Source of the DNA: Panicum virgatum
Lineage: Eukaryota; Streptophyta; Magnoliopsida; Poales; Poaceae
Assembly: GCF_016808335.1 (NCBI RefSeq)
Contig: NC_053149.1
Coordinates: 37,898,118 to 37,962,117 of the forward strand
DNA: 64,000 bases
Direction: 5' to 3'
Part shown: in pieces, positions 35,040 to 46,192 of the stretch
How the letters are laid out: each line of letters begins with the position of its first letter
How positions within the stretch are numbered: the first letter of the stretch is position 1
Program-made: the position numbers and the translations under genes
Notes under the pieces: generated by a model
The model's input: only the letters and a program-made list of their open reading frames with translations
Databases searched by the model: none
Told to the model about the DNA's origin: nothing

Positions 35040-35051
35040 TGGTATCAGAGT
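35040..35051 (+). other. Primer binding site of Sirevirus G
   Basis: TGGTATCAGAGT, matching the initiator tRNA-Met primer site (TGGTATCAGAGC) with a change at the last base, two bases after the LTR end. Confidence 0.85.
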
Positions 35052-35093
35052 CTCGCTGCTCATTTGGATCATTAGGCTTCACCGCCTAGAGCT

Positions 35094-36965
35094 ATGGCCA
35101 AGATGGGTGGTTCGCCGCCTCACTTCGACGGCAAGAACTTTGCTTATTAGAAAGTTCGCATGGCCGCATACCTTGATGCGATTGCCCCCGAAGTGTGGTT
35201 GGCAACTAAGACCGGGTTCACCGGAACTCCCACCACGGAACAATTAAAATGGAATGCAAAGGCTAGAAATGCATTTTTCGAAGCCATTAGTGAGGAAGTC
35301 TTTGCTAGAGTTAATGGCATGGACTTAGCAAGTGATATTTGGAAATAGCTAATTGAAATTCATGAAGGCTCTACAAAAGTTCGTGAGCAAAAGTATCACT
35401 TGTTTAGAGCTAAATATGATTCCTTTAAGATGCTAGCTCATGAAAATTACAATGATATGTATTCTCGCTTGAATGTCATTGTCAAGGACATTAATGCGCT
35501 TGAAGTTTCTAAAATTGACAGTGGCTCCATCAACCGCAAGATTCTCATGCTCCTACCAAAGCTCAAATACAACAACATAAATGCTATGCTTCAAAAGGAG
35601 AATCTTGATACAATGGAGGTGGGAGAGAATGTGGGTGAAATCCGTGCTCATGAAATGGGGATCCTTAGTATGTCCGAAGAGCCAACTACAAGCAAAACAA
35701 TTGCTCTCAAAACCAAGGCCAACAAGCACCGCAAGCTCAAGATGGTCAAGCAAGAATCAAGCTCAAGCAATGAAGAAGAAGATCATCATGAAAGCTCATC
35801 CGATGAAGATGAGAAGAAGAACAAAAACAAGAAACTTGGGAAGAAGAAGAGCCATGACAAGAAGACCAAGCTCTTCCCAAAGAAAAAGGGCAACACCAAG
35901 AGAAGCTTCTTGGTAGAAAAACAAGAATGGGTGACCGATGTCTCATCAAGCGAAGAGCCAAGTGATGAGGAAGAAGATATCGTCACCACCGCCCTCACCA
36001 ATGAAGAATCATCGCTACCTCTACCTCCCATGTGCCTCATGGCAAAAGGTAAAACAAAGGTATGTGAGGTGGATAGTGACAATGATAGTGATGAAGAGCT
36101 TGACCCTTATGAGTTCACTAACCTCATTAATGAGTATACATCCATTATCAAGAGGGAAAAGGGCAAAGTTAAAATTCTTGAGAGCACTCATGCCAAGTTA
36201 GAGCTTGCCCACTCCGATTTGTTTGGCAAGTACAATGACTTGCTCGAAAAGCACAATGAGTCACCTGTACTTGCTAAGCAAGTTGAAGAGAGTCACAAAA
36301 AGCTTAAACAAGAGCATAGGGAGTTGGCTCACAAATATCAAGAACTTGAATTTGCCTATGAAGCAATTGACCCAAGTCTTGAGAACTTTGTCAATGAAAC
36401 TATTGAAAAGGTCAATGCTTCTACTTCATGTGATGACCTACTCATTAATGCAAATGCCACTAATATTGTGCCCGAGCTTGCTCCTTCTAGGGAAAAAGAA
36501 TTGATGGATCAAGTGGCAAGCCTCAAGAGTAGTGCGGAGAAGCTCTCAAGAGGAGAATACATCCACAAGGAAATTCTCTTCAACAATGCTCGTGACTACG
36601 GCAAAAGAGGTCTTGGTTCATTTCCGGAGCCAAATCAAGGCACTACTCCTTCTCCGGAGATCAAGACTAGCTTCATCAAGGAAGTTGGTTCATATTGCCA
36701 ACATTGCCAAGTCACTGGGCCCCACTCTAGGGAGTGCACCTTGCCATCACGTCCTTTCCCTACTTTACCTAAGAATTACTCATCAATGTTTCAAAATAAC
36801 CATTTTCTTTTGAGTAAAGTGAAGGGCAAGGTGAAGGCCAAATTCATTGGCAAAATCACTAAGGAGTCAAAAAAGAAGCTCCCCAAGCAACTTTGGGTCC
36901 CAAAAGCTCTTGTCACACATGTGCAAGGCCCAAAGCTTGTTTGGGTTCCTAAAACTCAAAAGTGA
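35094..36965 (+). pseudogene. Sirevirus G gag with two in-frame TAG stops
   Basis: The ATG at 35094 opens a 623-codon frame ending TGA at 36963-36965, interrupted by TAG at 35148-35150 and 35346-35348. The N-terminal capsid region (FDGKNFAY, EVFARVNGMDLASDIWK, YSRLNVIVKDINALE) matches the copia gag family. A Lys/Glu/Ser-rich low-complexity region (residues about 200-330) and a coiled coil (about 340-430) follow. A zinc knuckle, CQHCQVTGPHSREC, lies at about 36694-36735. Gag would form virus-like particles around the RNA. The first stop lies where an aromatic residue is expected, the second where glutamine is expected. Confidence 0.88.
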
Positions 36966-36981
36966 ATTCTCATGTGTGTAG

Positions 36982-39900
36982 GTGAACTACAAAGCCGGTG
37001 GAAAACATTGGGTACTTGATAGCGGTTGCTCTCAACACATGACCGGCAATGATAGCATGTTCACCTCTCTTGAAGACCCCGGCGATCATGAACATGTCAC
37101 CTATGGTGATAACTCAAGGGGGAAAGTCTTAGGTTTGGGTAGAATAGCTATTTCTAAAGATTTATCTATTTCTAATGTCTTGTTTGTAGAAGCACTTAGT
37201 TTTAATTTTATTTCTATTGCTCAATTATGTGATCTTGGACTAACGTGTACCTTTGACAAGAATGGTGTTGTAGTAACTCTTGAAGAAGACAAGTCATTGG
37301 TATTCACGGGGTTTAGGCATGGTAACATTTACTTGGTGGATTTCTCTTCAAAGCAAACAAGCTCCATGACATGCCTCTTCACCAAGTCGTCTCTTGGGTG
37401 GCTTTGGCATAGAAGAATTGCTCATATTGGCATGAGCAACCTCAAGAAAGCCCACAAGAGAGGGATGATCACCAGCTTGAAGGATGTCACATTTGACAAG
37501 AACAAGTTATGTAAAGCATGTCAAGCCGGAAAGCAAGTTGCAACACATCATCCCATCAAGAAGAGATGTTGTCTACCTCCAAGCCGCTCGAGCTACTACA
37601 CATGGATCTCTTTGGTCCAACTACATACAAGAGCATTGGTGGTAACCTCTATTGCCTAGTAATCGTTGATGATTTTTCACGCTATACTTGGGTCATGTTT
37701 CTAGGCGATAAGGGTGAAACTCCAGAAGTCTTCAAGACATTTACAAGAATAGCTCAAAGGGAGTACAACTCCCCAATTGTGAAGATCCGGAGTGACAACG
37801 GCACCGAGTTCAAAAATATGAAGATTGAAGAATGGTGCAATGAAGAGGGCATCAAGCATGATTTCTCCGCCACCTACACGCCTCAACAAAATGGAGTGGT
37901 GGAAAGAAAGAACAAGACACTCATCACTCTAGCAAGAGCAATGTTGGATGATTATGGCACGTCCGAGAAGTTTTGGGCGGAAGCAATCAACACAGCGTGT
38001 CATGCATCCAACCGCGTGTATCTCCACCGACTCCTCAAGAAAACTCCATATGAGCTCATCACCGGGAAGAAACCAAATATATCCTACTTTCGAGTCTTTG
38101 GTTGCAAATGCTTCATTTATAAGAAGAAAATGGTCGATAAGTTTGAGAGTAGATGTGATGAAGGTTTCTTTCTTGGTTATGCATCAAACTCCAAAGCATA
38201 TAGAGTATTCAATCAAACCTCCGGGTTAGTTGAAGAAACATGTGATGTGGAGTTTGATGAATCTAATGGCTCCCAAGAGGAGGTTGTTGGCTATGACAAT
38301 GTAGGTGATGAGGAGATTGATGAAGCTTTGAAGAAGATGTCCATTGGGGATATCAAGCCAGAAGAGGTGCATGATGGCAATAATCAAGGGGGAGGACCTT
38401 CCTCATCTACACCAAGCACCTCCACGGCACCCCCAAGTGGATGAAGATCAAGAAAAAGATGATCCACAACCTCAAGAAGATGTGCCAACACCAGCACCCC
38501 AAGTCCAAGAACAAGAAGAGCAAAGTGTTCCACCACAAGCACAAGTCACCCATGATCCACCCCAACAAGCATCCACGCAAGTACCGCTAGTGAAGCATGG
38601 TCGCATCTCCAAGGATCATCCAATTGGTCAAATCATTGGTAGTCCTTCCAAGGGAGTAAGAACTCGCTCTAAGCATGCTTCATTTTGCGAATATTACTCG
38701 TTTGTTTCTTGTATTGAACCCACTAGCATAGAGGAAGCACTTGAGGACTCGGATTGGGTGATGGCCATGCAAGAAGAATTGAACAACTTCACCCGCAATA
38801 AAGTTTGGGTCCTCGAAGCTCCTCCGAAAGACAAGAACATCATCGGCACTAAGTGGGTCTTTCGAAACAAGCAAGATGAACATGGGGTGGTGATACGCAA
38901 CAAAGCAAGACTTGTGGCAAAAGGGTTTTCTCAAGTAGAAGGTTTGGATTTTGGTGAAACTTTTGCTCCGGTCGCAAGACTTGAAGCTATCCGCATCCTT
39001 CTTGCTTACTCTTCACATCATAATATTAAGTTATATCAAATGGATGTGAAAAGTGCATTCTTAAATGGCGTTATTAACGAACTTGTTTATGTTGAGCAAC
39101 CTCCCGGGTTTGAAGATCCGAGGAATCCCAACCATGTTTATAGGTTGCACAAGGCACTCTATGGGCTCAAACAAGCTCTAAGGGCTTGGTATGAGAGGCT
39201 TCGTGACTTCCTAATCATGCAAGGCTTCAAGATCGGGAGGGTGGACACCACTTTGTTCACAAAAGACGTCAACGGGGATCTTTTCATTTGTCAAATTTAT
39301 GTTGACGATATTATCTTTGGCTCAACTAATGATTCACTAAGCCATGAGTTTGCTACCATGATGTCTAGGGAATTCGAGATGTCCATGATTGGCGAATTGA
39401 CCTTCTTCATTGGCTTTCAAGTCAAACAATTGAAGGAAGGGACATTCATCCATCAAGAAAAGTATACTAAAGATATCTTGAAGAAGTTCAAGATGGATGA
39501 GTGCAAGCCAATCAAGACACCCATGGCAACCAATGGGCATCTCGACTTGGATGTGGACGGTAAACCGGTTGATCAATCCCTCTATCGTTCTATGATAGGG
39601 TCTTTGCTTTACCTTACCGCATCTAGGCCCGATATAATGTTTAGTGTGCGCTTGTGTGCCCGCTTTCAAGCAAACCCAAAGGAATCACACCTCTCGGCTG
39701 TGAATAGGATCCTTCGGTATCTCAAGCACACCCCTAGCATAGGCTTGTGGTACCCCAAAGGCGCTAGCTTAGATCTCTTGGGATACTCGGATTCGGATTT
39801 TGCCGGAAGCCGTGTGGATCGCAAGAGTACCTCAGGGGGTTGCCACTTGCTTGGGCGTTCTCTAGTTTCTTGGTCGAGTAAGAAGCAAAATTCCGTGGCT

Positions 39901-40250
39901 TTATCCACCGCGGAAGCGGAATATATAGCGGCCGGTGCATGTTGTGCCCAAATCCTATATATGAAGCAAACCCTTTTGGACTTTGGTGTGAAACTAGATA
40001 GGATCCCACTCCTTTGTGACAATGAAAGTGCCGTAAAAATTGCCAAAAATCTGGTTCAACACTCTCGCACAAAGCACATTGATATTCGCCATCACTTCTT
40101 GCGTGATCACGAAGCCAAAGGAGACATATCTCTTCAAGGTGTGAGATCCGAGGAGCAATTGGCAGATATTTTCACAAAACCATTAGACGAGAGTACTTTT
40201 GTTAGGCTAAGGAATGAGCTTAATGTGTTAGATGCGGCAAACGTCATGTA
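36982..40250 (+). pseudogene. Sirevirus G pol: protease, integrase, reverse transcriptase, RNase H; two frameshifts
   Basis: Protease WVLDSGCSQHMTG starts at 37009. The gag-pre-integrase segment (LWHRRIAHIGMSNLKKAHKR) is near 37400. Integrase shows HMDLFGP, DDFSRYTWV, RSDNGTEFKN and TPQQNGVVERKN (about 37590-37920), with the catalytic D, D, E present. Reverse transcriptase includes [23 protein letters not shown] and YVDDIIFGS (39298 on). RNase H includes [33 protein letters not shown] and [12 protein letters not shown], and the end carries [10 protein letters not shown]. The frame changes near 37561 and again near 38430 at a C run. Catalytic residues look intact but no full product is possible. 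Confidence 0.9.
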
Positions 40251-40885
40251 AGTTGCCATGTCATATAGATAAATGCATACATATAGGACACTTGTCTAAC
40301 CATGGTAAGATAGTGATGAGCAAGGGTTTAGCTAGAGGTGGTGGTCCACTTGTTTTCCTCTAGGCTTGTAGAAAGGCTCATCATGAAGAAGCTTCCCGTG
40401 GGTTCAAACTTGACAAGTAGATCTTCAATTCTTGTTATGCATTTCTTGTCATATAGATGTGCACTTCATGTTTACGTTACTTTCGCATGTGGTTGTAGCT
40501 TGCACCATCATTGCACGCGTAAGGGTCACAAAGGAGATCACTTGATGAAAATGAGACTTGTTTCATATACAAGATCTTAATTCATGAAAAGTGAAAAGAG
40601 CAAAGTGTTAGGTGCGTTATCGCCTAGTGAGTCATGTCATGATGAGTTTGAAGCTTTCTATCTTCAATATTCCTATGACAAGGCTCATACATTTTATTTG
40701 GCGCTTTGTCTCGCTTTGCGGCTTTTCCTTGTATTCGAAAAGAAAAATTATTAAGCTAGTGTGCTATCCTAAATATTTTGAGGGGTAAAGTCGCCTATGC
40801 AAGTCCATTAACTTGAGTTTAGTTGAATTTTATAAGTTTATTGGGCTTAGCATAGAAGAGTGAGCTGAGTGAAGGGTTTTTGGAT
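40251..40885 (+). other. Sirevirus G interval after pol
   Basis: About 630 bp without a supported gene, between the pol stop and the repeat-rich stretch. Confidence 0.5.
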
Positions 40886-41206
40886 TCACCGGTTAAACCG
40901 ACATTCAAAGGATCTATACCCATCGGTTTAACCGGCGTTACTAAGTTTCTGTCTCAGCTCAGTCGAATCAGGCGTTCAACCGGCGTATGCAAAAGTCAGA
41001 ACATCGGATCAACCGGTGAACGTAACAATGATCTGACCTATCAATTAACCGGTGCTAGCAGCGTTCAACCGGCGAGTTCAAAGTGCATATCGTCGGATCA
41101 ACTGGCGTTCAGATGATTTTCTGCTGGAGTCTCGGGTGAACTGCACCGATGCAATCGACCGGCGTTCTAAACCTAGTCATCGGTTTAACCGGCGTTAAGG
41201 AAATTC
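40886..41206 (+). repeat. Internal cluster of CCGGTT/AACCGG motifs in Sirevirus G
   Basis: About nine variants occur in 320 bp: caccggttaaaccgac, catcggtttaaccggcg, gcgttcaaccggcg, catcggatcaaccggtg, caattaaccggtg, cgttcaaccggcgag, cgtcggatcaactggcg, gaccggcg and catcggtttaaccggcg. They are related to the LTR palindromes but show a GGCG-ended variant. A long GC-rich leader follows and then the extra ORF. Confidence 0.75.
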
Positions 41207-41654
41207 GCGGGGCCCACTTGTCATATATGAGTGTTGTGCGGGCCGTCGGTTCCTCTTTTCCTTCTCTATTTCGCCCGACTCCTCACGTCTCACGCTGCCG
41301 CCGCTCTGCACCCGCCTCCGCACCGCCACCACTCGCCGTCGCCGCTCCGCCACAGCCGCCGCGCCCTGCAAGCTCCACACACCGCGCGTCACTCACGCCG
41401 CCTGTGCACCACCTGAACGCGCCCGCGCCGCTCTCCTCGCACTACGTCCGCGCGCCGCCCACCTGCGCCGCCCGCGCGCGCCTCTGCCGCCAAACGCCGC
41501 CCGTGAGCCGCCACCACTGCTACTCTGTGACGTCGCCGCTCCCGCACGCCGTGCCGCCCTCGCAGCCGCACATCCATGCCTGTCACACCGCAGCCGCAGC
41601 TGCAGCCGCAGCCGCTCCGCGCTCACCAGGTGCTCGAGGTCTTGCCTGATCGAG
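41207..41654 (+). other. GC-rich leader before the extra ORF of Sirevirus G
   Basis: Very GC-rich, CCG/GCC-rich sequence with alanine/proline-rich frames on both strands; no conserved product. It probably forms the 5' part of a transcript for the downstream ORF. Confidence 0.45.
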
Positions 41655-44198
41655 ATGGGTCGCGAGAAGAGGAAGGGAAAGGAAGTCGTGGTCGAGAAGA
41701 ACGTCCGCAAGCAGACTCGCGCAGAGAGAGAGGCCAAGAGGGCCGAGATGGTGGCCAAGGCCGCCGAGGAGCAGGCGTCAGGCCGTGCTCGCCCGTTCGC
41801 GATCAGAGAGCAACCAGCCAGGGGCAGGGCCAAAGGTCGAGGTATGGGCAGGGTCAGAGGTGCCAGGGCCACTACACAGCAGACCGAGGGTGATTCGTCT
41901 GAGGTGGAGCCGATAGCTGCAGAGTCAGATCACTCAGTTTCAGATTCAGATGCAGCGCAGTCAGAGCAGACTCAGGGGCAGAGCACACAGGGGTCACCGA
42001 CTCTACGACGTTCTGGCCACACTCGGCAGACGTCCCCAGCAGGAGAGTCTTCACCAGCGACCGAGCATCGCACTAGACCGAGGATGCGAGGAGGTCACCA
42101 GCCACAGGAGCATCGCAGGTCCGCAGCAGCAGCAGCGGCCCGTAGAGCCGAGGCCCTAGAGGCCGAGCGCGCAGTGTTCCGTATGGACACTGTTGTGTGT
42201 CTGGAGCCAGGTGTGCTGCTCCAAAACTTGACCAAGGCCAATGCGGTGAAGGTCAAGAGGCTCAGGTGGAGTCTTGGAGAGGAGGACTGGTTCCCCGTGA
42301 CCCGTGACAGTAGGGTCGACCGTAGGTTCTGGACACTACTTCAGGCCAGCTTCTACGAGACCTACCAGAGGCGGGGCCACAGGATCTTCCCACACAGAGT
42401 GCTCGACTGGGTCTCACTGAGGACAGCTGCAGGGGGAGCTGATATTAGAGAGCACTTTGCACAGTTCAGAGGTCTGCCCAGGCTACTTTAGATGGAGCAG
42501 AACATGTACATAGAGGACTGGGTCAGAGTGTTTTATGCCACAGCCTGGATCGCTCCCGAGTGTAGAGCCGTACACTTTGTTTTTGGAGGCCAGGTCTTTG
42601 GTCTGTCCAGGGTGACTATAGCAGGGATTCTCGGAGTTGACTTGGTCGACGTCTCCCTACACGAGATGGTATACGGAGACGCAGATCCACCGCGCAGAGC
42701 TATGATTGGCGGGATTGCACCTTCTCATGAGGCAATCTCTCTGTGCTTCCGCCATCCGTTTCCAGCGTCGTATGCCAGAGTACCTAGCTTGCTAACCCCA
42801 GAGGCGTATGCTATTCACATGGCACTCCAGAGGACTCTGTTACCGAGGAGTGGCTACCCAGAGGGGTTTACAGGGCTGCAACAGCTACTACTTCTACACA
42901 TCCTCACTCACGAGCCTTTTGACATTGTTGACTTCATTTTGGCTGAGATCGAGGATGTGATCACTGACGGGATGGGTGTTGTGCGTCAGTTTCCTTATGC
43001 TCACTGGATCAGCTATATCTATTCTATGATTGTGCCAGCTGAGTCACCTGTCAGTGCAGTTTACCGTCAGGATGAGGCTCCCCGGTTCCCAGTTTACCGT
43101 CCGACAGCTCCCCAGGACCGGAGGAGAGGCAGACAAGCAGAGAGAGCTGCCATGGCACAGTTGTCACCTGAGGCATAGGCCCGAGTGGCACAGGAGGATG
43201 AGGCACTGCTAGCTGCCGAGGCACAGCTTACCGGAGGAGATGATGAGATACACTGGTCTGAGCTTGAGTCAGACTCCTCCGAGGATGCCGAGTACTTTCC
43301 TGCAGCACCCGCCAGTCACGACCATGAGGCAGGAGGGTCCCGAGAGCCAGCTCCAGAGTCACCGGCAGCGGCTACTGTTACAGAGTCCCAGGTGACTCAG
43401 CCGTCCGAGCTTACCTCTCTTCTTCAGCAGCTTGTCACTCAGCAGCGAGAGGATCGGATAGCACAGGAGGAGGCCAGGAGAGCCCATGAGGCCCAGCTAG
43501 CAGCCATTCAGAGAGAGGCTGCCCGAGAGCGTGCTGCAGCCGAGGAGCGGTTTGTCGGGCTTATCGACAGAGTCTCTCAGAGGACAGACGCTCAGTTCCA
43601 GCAGATGCAGCAGGGCATGATGGCGATGTTCGGGATGATTACACAGATTTACACTCACACCGGACTCGCCTCGCAGCAGCCAGGATAGCTAGGCCTTCAT
43701 GGTGTTGGAGCACCTCAGCTTGCAGTCACTCCAGCTCTAGCCCCTACTGTAGCCCCAGCTACTACAGCGACACCGGAGACCACGTTCTCGATGTCCGCAC
43801 TCCTTGGGTCTGCCGGTCGTCTGCTCTTCTCACCACTGCCAGCGACTACACTCTTCCAGGACTCACCGTCGGCAGTATAGTCAGTCGCTCTCCCCGTCGT
43901 ACCACAGACTCTACCTTTAGGGGGAAGTGGAGAGGAGTCCATACTTCAGCAGTCGACACAGCCGGCAGCTTCAGCACTCACTACTTCAGATGTCGACACA
44001 TCTTCTGCTGAGCCGGTTACCACGTCTACGGACCCTCTTCCAGGCAGTGCTAGCACGAGAGCCTCGACGACAGCTACACCCCCAGTCAGCTCCGACCAGC
44101 AGCTTCCGTCTGTCACCGAGGGTTCACCGTCCGACGACGACGACGACGATGATGACCCGGACTGCTTCCTTGCCGTGCCACGACAGCCGGATCAGTAG
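41655..44198 (+). pseudogene. Sirevirus G extra 3' ORF (env-like), 848 codons with four in-frame TAG stops
   Basis: One frame runs from the ATG at 41655 to TAG at 44196-44198 and contains TAG at 42489, 43176, 43686 and 43878 but no TAA or TGA. The segments are a basic, Arg/Lys/Glu-rich N-terminus (MGREKRKGKEVVVEKNVRK) and a globular middle (FRMDTVVCLEPGVLLQNLTK, FYATAWIAPECRAVHFVFGG, AYAIHMALQRTLLPRSGYPE). An acidic stretch, a coiled coil with QREDRIAQEEARRAHEAQLA, a Pro/Thr/Ser-rich tail and a run of eight aspartates follow. Such ORFs are known in maize Sireviruses and called env-like, but I see no signal peptide. The final TAG is followed by sequence typical of the untranslated 3' end. Confidence 0.8.
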
Positions 44199-44491
44199 CT
44201 CGCCTTTTTGGTGCTTTGATGCCAAAGGGGGAGAGAGTCAGGGGGAGTTGGAGTCAGGGGGAGGGTAGAGATAGAGAGAGCTCGTAGTTATCAGGACTTT
44301 GATATTTTATCTCATTTGATGTTAATTCATGGATATGTACATTTGTCGCTTGAGTCTGCTGTGGTTTGAGACATATCTATGGATTTCGTTTGAGCCGTTG
44401 AGCTCTTTGGTCCTTTTTCGAGTTTGCTTGTGTTTATCCTGTTTTATCTTTCTCGCTCTCTCGTTATTTATGTTTGTGTTATCATCAATCA

Positions 44492-44507
44492 CCAAAAAGG
44501 GGGAGAT
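44492..44507 (+). other. Polypurine tract of Sirevirus G
   Basis: ccaaaaagggggagat, directly before the 3' LTR; the same motif precedes the LTR of Sirevirus C. Confidence 0.85.
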
Positions 44508-46192
44508 TGTAAGCATCTAGGCCCTCAAGGTTTGTTTCGGTGATTAATGACAACCATTATTGTGACTAATGAGTTTGTGCAGCTTAATAGATCATTATCG
44601 CTCATTTGGTCATATGTCAAAAGAGGCCCCTCAATTTTGTTATTCAAAAAGGCGATCTCGGTATTCATCTCAAATATATAACAAGACTAAGGATCTTTCT
44701 AGTTCTAAGTGTCGTAAGGTTGAGAAGGACACTTAGGTTAGTATAGGTTTTATAGTTTTATAGTGATCGCACTATTAAGAGGGGTTAAGGTTAAGTAACT
44801 TGAGCATGGACATGGTCATTTGAAAATGGATGCACACTATGGTCACTCAGGTTTCTAGAAGTTCAAATAAGTGGTTTTCAACTTATATCTCAAGAATATT
44901 TGGATTTCACTCAAGACTTAAATCAGAAAAGGCAAAATCAGAAAAAGTCTATACACCGGTTTAACCGACGATTCCACTTTTCTATACGTCGGTTAAACGC
45001 AGTCAGCAGAGTCTGGACAGGTTCTATACATCGGTTAAACCGATGTTGTTTGAATTAACGTCGGTGCATTAGTCCAGAGTTGGTTTTTCCAGGGCATTTC
45101 AAGTTCAATACACCGATTAAACCAACACTATTTGAAATGAGACGTCGGTGCAATTGACCAGTGAGATGGTTTTTCCAGGGATTTCAGAAGTTGTACTCAC
45201 CGGTTAAACCGACAATGGATTTGAGTTAACGTCGGTGCAGTTGTCCAGAGACTTGGTTTTTCAGTTGATCAGTGGACAACTACACTCACCGGTTAAACCG
45301 ATGATACGTCGGTTAATCTGCCCGAGTTGTAACGGCTAGTTTTCAGAATGGGCAGTTTACATTCATCGGTTAAACCGACGCAGGCTATTGGAGTATCGTC
45401 GGATTAACCGGCGATACGCAGTTTTCTGGCAGCTTTTCTCCAACAGCTCTATTCGTGTGAGCTGCCTATATATATACCCCTCCAATGGGTCATTTTGCAC
45501 TCTCTTGACACCAGGCAACATTCATACACTCATATATTGTTGAGAGCCACCTTGAGCTTCATCATTCACATATTTGCTCATTCAATCATTCAAGGAGCAA
45601 GACTAAGGACTTGAGTAGAGAGAAGCTTGTGTGCATCCATTCTTGGTGATCGGTTCTTGCTCAAGTGAAGACCCTAACTTGTTACTCTTGGTGATTGGCA
45701 GCACCTAGGCGATCTTGGTGATTGAAGGTGTTTCTTCCGGAGCTTGCCAACGATTGTGGGAGCCCGAAGAAGTTTGTACGTGGCTTGAGCTCCACCACAC
45801 CGGGAAGGTGAATGGAGACTCTTAGTGAGCGCCCTTGTCTCGGTGACTTGGGAGGTGACAAGACTCTTAGTGAGTGTCACAACGTGGATTAGGGGTGTGT
45901 GCCAACACATCGACACCACGGGAAAAAATCCGGTTGTCTCTTGCCCACTCTTTACTTTCAAGCACTTACATTCATGCAATTATTCATGTGCTTGACCTTA
46001 GAGATCATAGCTTAGCTCTACCTTGCTTAGTTTCTTATCTAGTTGTATCTTCGTAAGCTTGTGTAGTTTGCTTAGCTAGCCGGTTGGTGAATTGAGCCTT
46101 ACTAGTATTGCATAGGTTAAGGTTGCTTTACTTTGTTTTAGAAATTTGAAAAAGGCCCAATTCACCCCCCTCTTGGTCCATCGATCCTTACA
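44508..46192 (+). repeat. 3' LTR of Sirevirus G (1685 bp)
   Basis: The same length as the 5' LTR, from TGTAAGCATCTAGGCC to GATCCTTACA. I count about 13 differences by eye; nearly all are C-to-T or G-to-A in this copy. Confidence 0.95.

Larger units (their letters stand above)
33353..46192 (+). mobile_element. Element G: complete Sirevirus (Ty1/copia), 12.84 kb, inserted in the 5' LTR of element F
   Basis: Two 1685-bp LTRs flank a tRNA-Met-type primer site, gag, pol in copia order (protease, integrase, reverse transcriptase, RNase H), a repeat-rich interval, a long extra ORF and a polypurine tract. Flanking pentamers are accgc and gccgc (4 of 5), a slightly mutated target duplication. By eye the LTRs differ at about a dozen sites, under 1 percent, so the insertion is young. 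The extra 3' ORF and repeated palindromes are Sirevirus traits. Confidence 0.92.

Noticed and set aside
35553..36082. Minus-strand frames rich in Ser, Leu and Phe opposite the Sirevirus gag
   Set aside because: They are the antisense of the Lys/Glu-rich low-complexity part of gag.
41149..41649. 166-codon Ala/Pro/His-rich frame before the Sirevirus extra ORF
   Set aside because: The composition follows the GC-rich leader; overlapping frames on the other strand look the same and there is no conserved motif.
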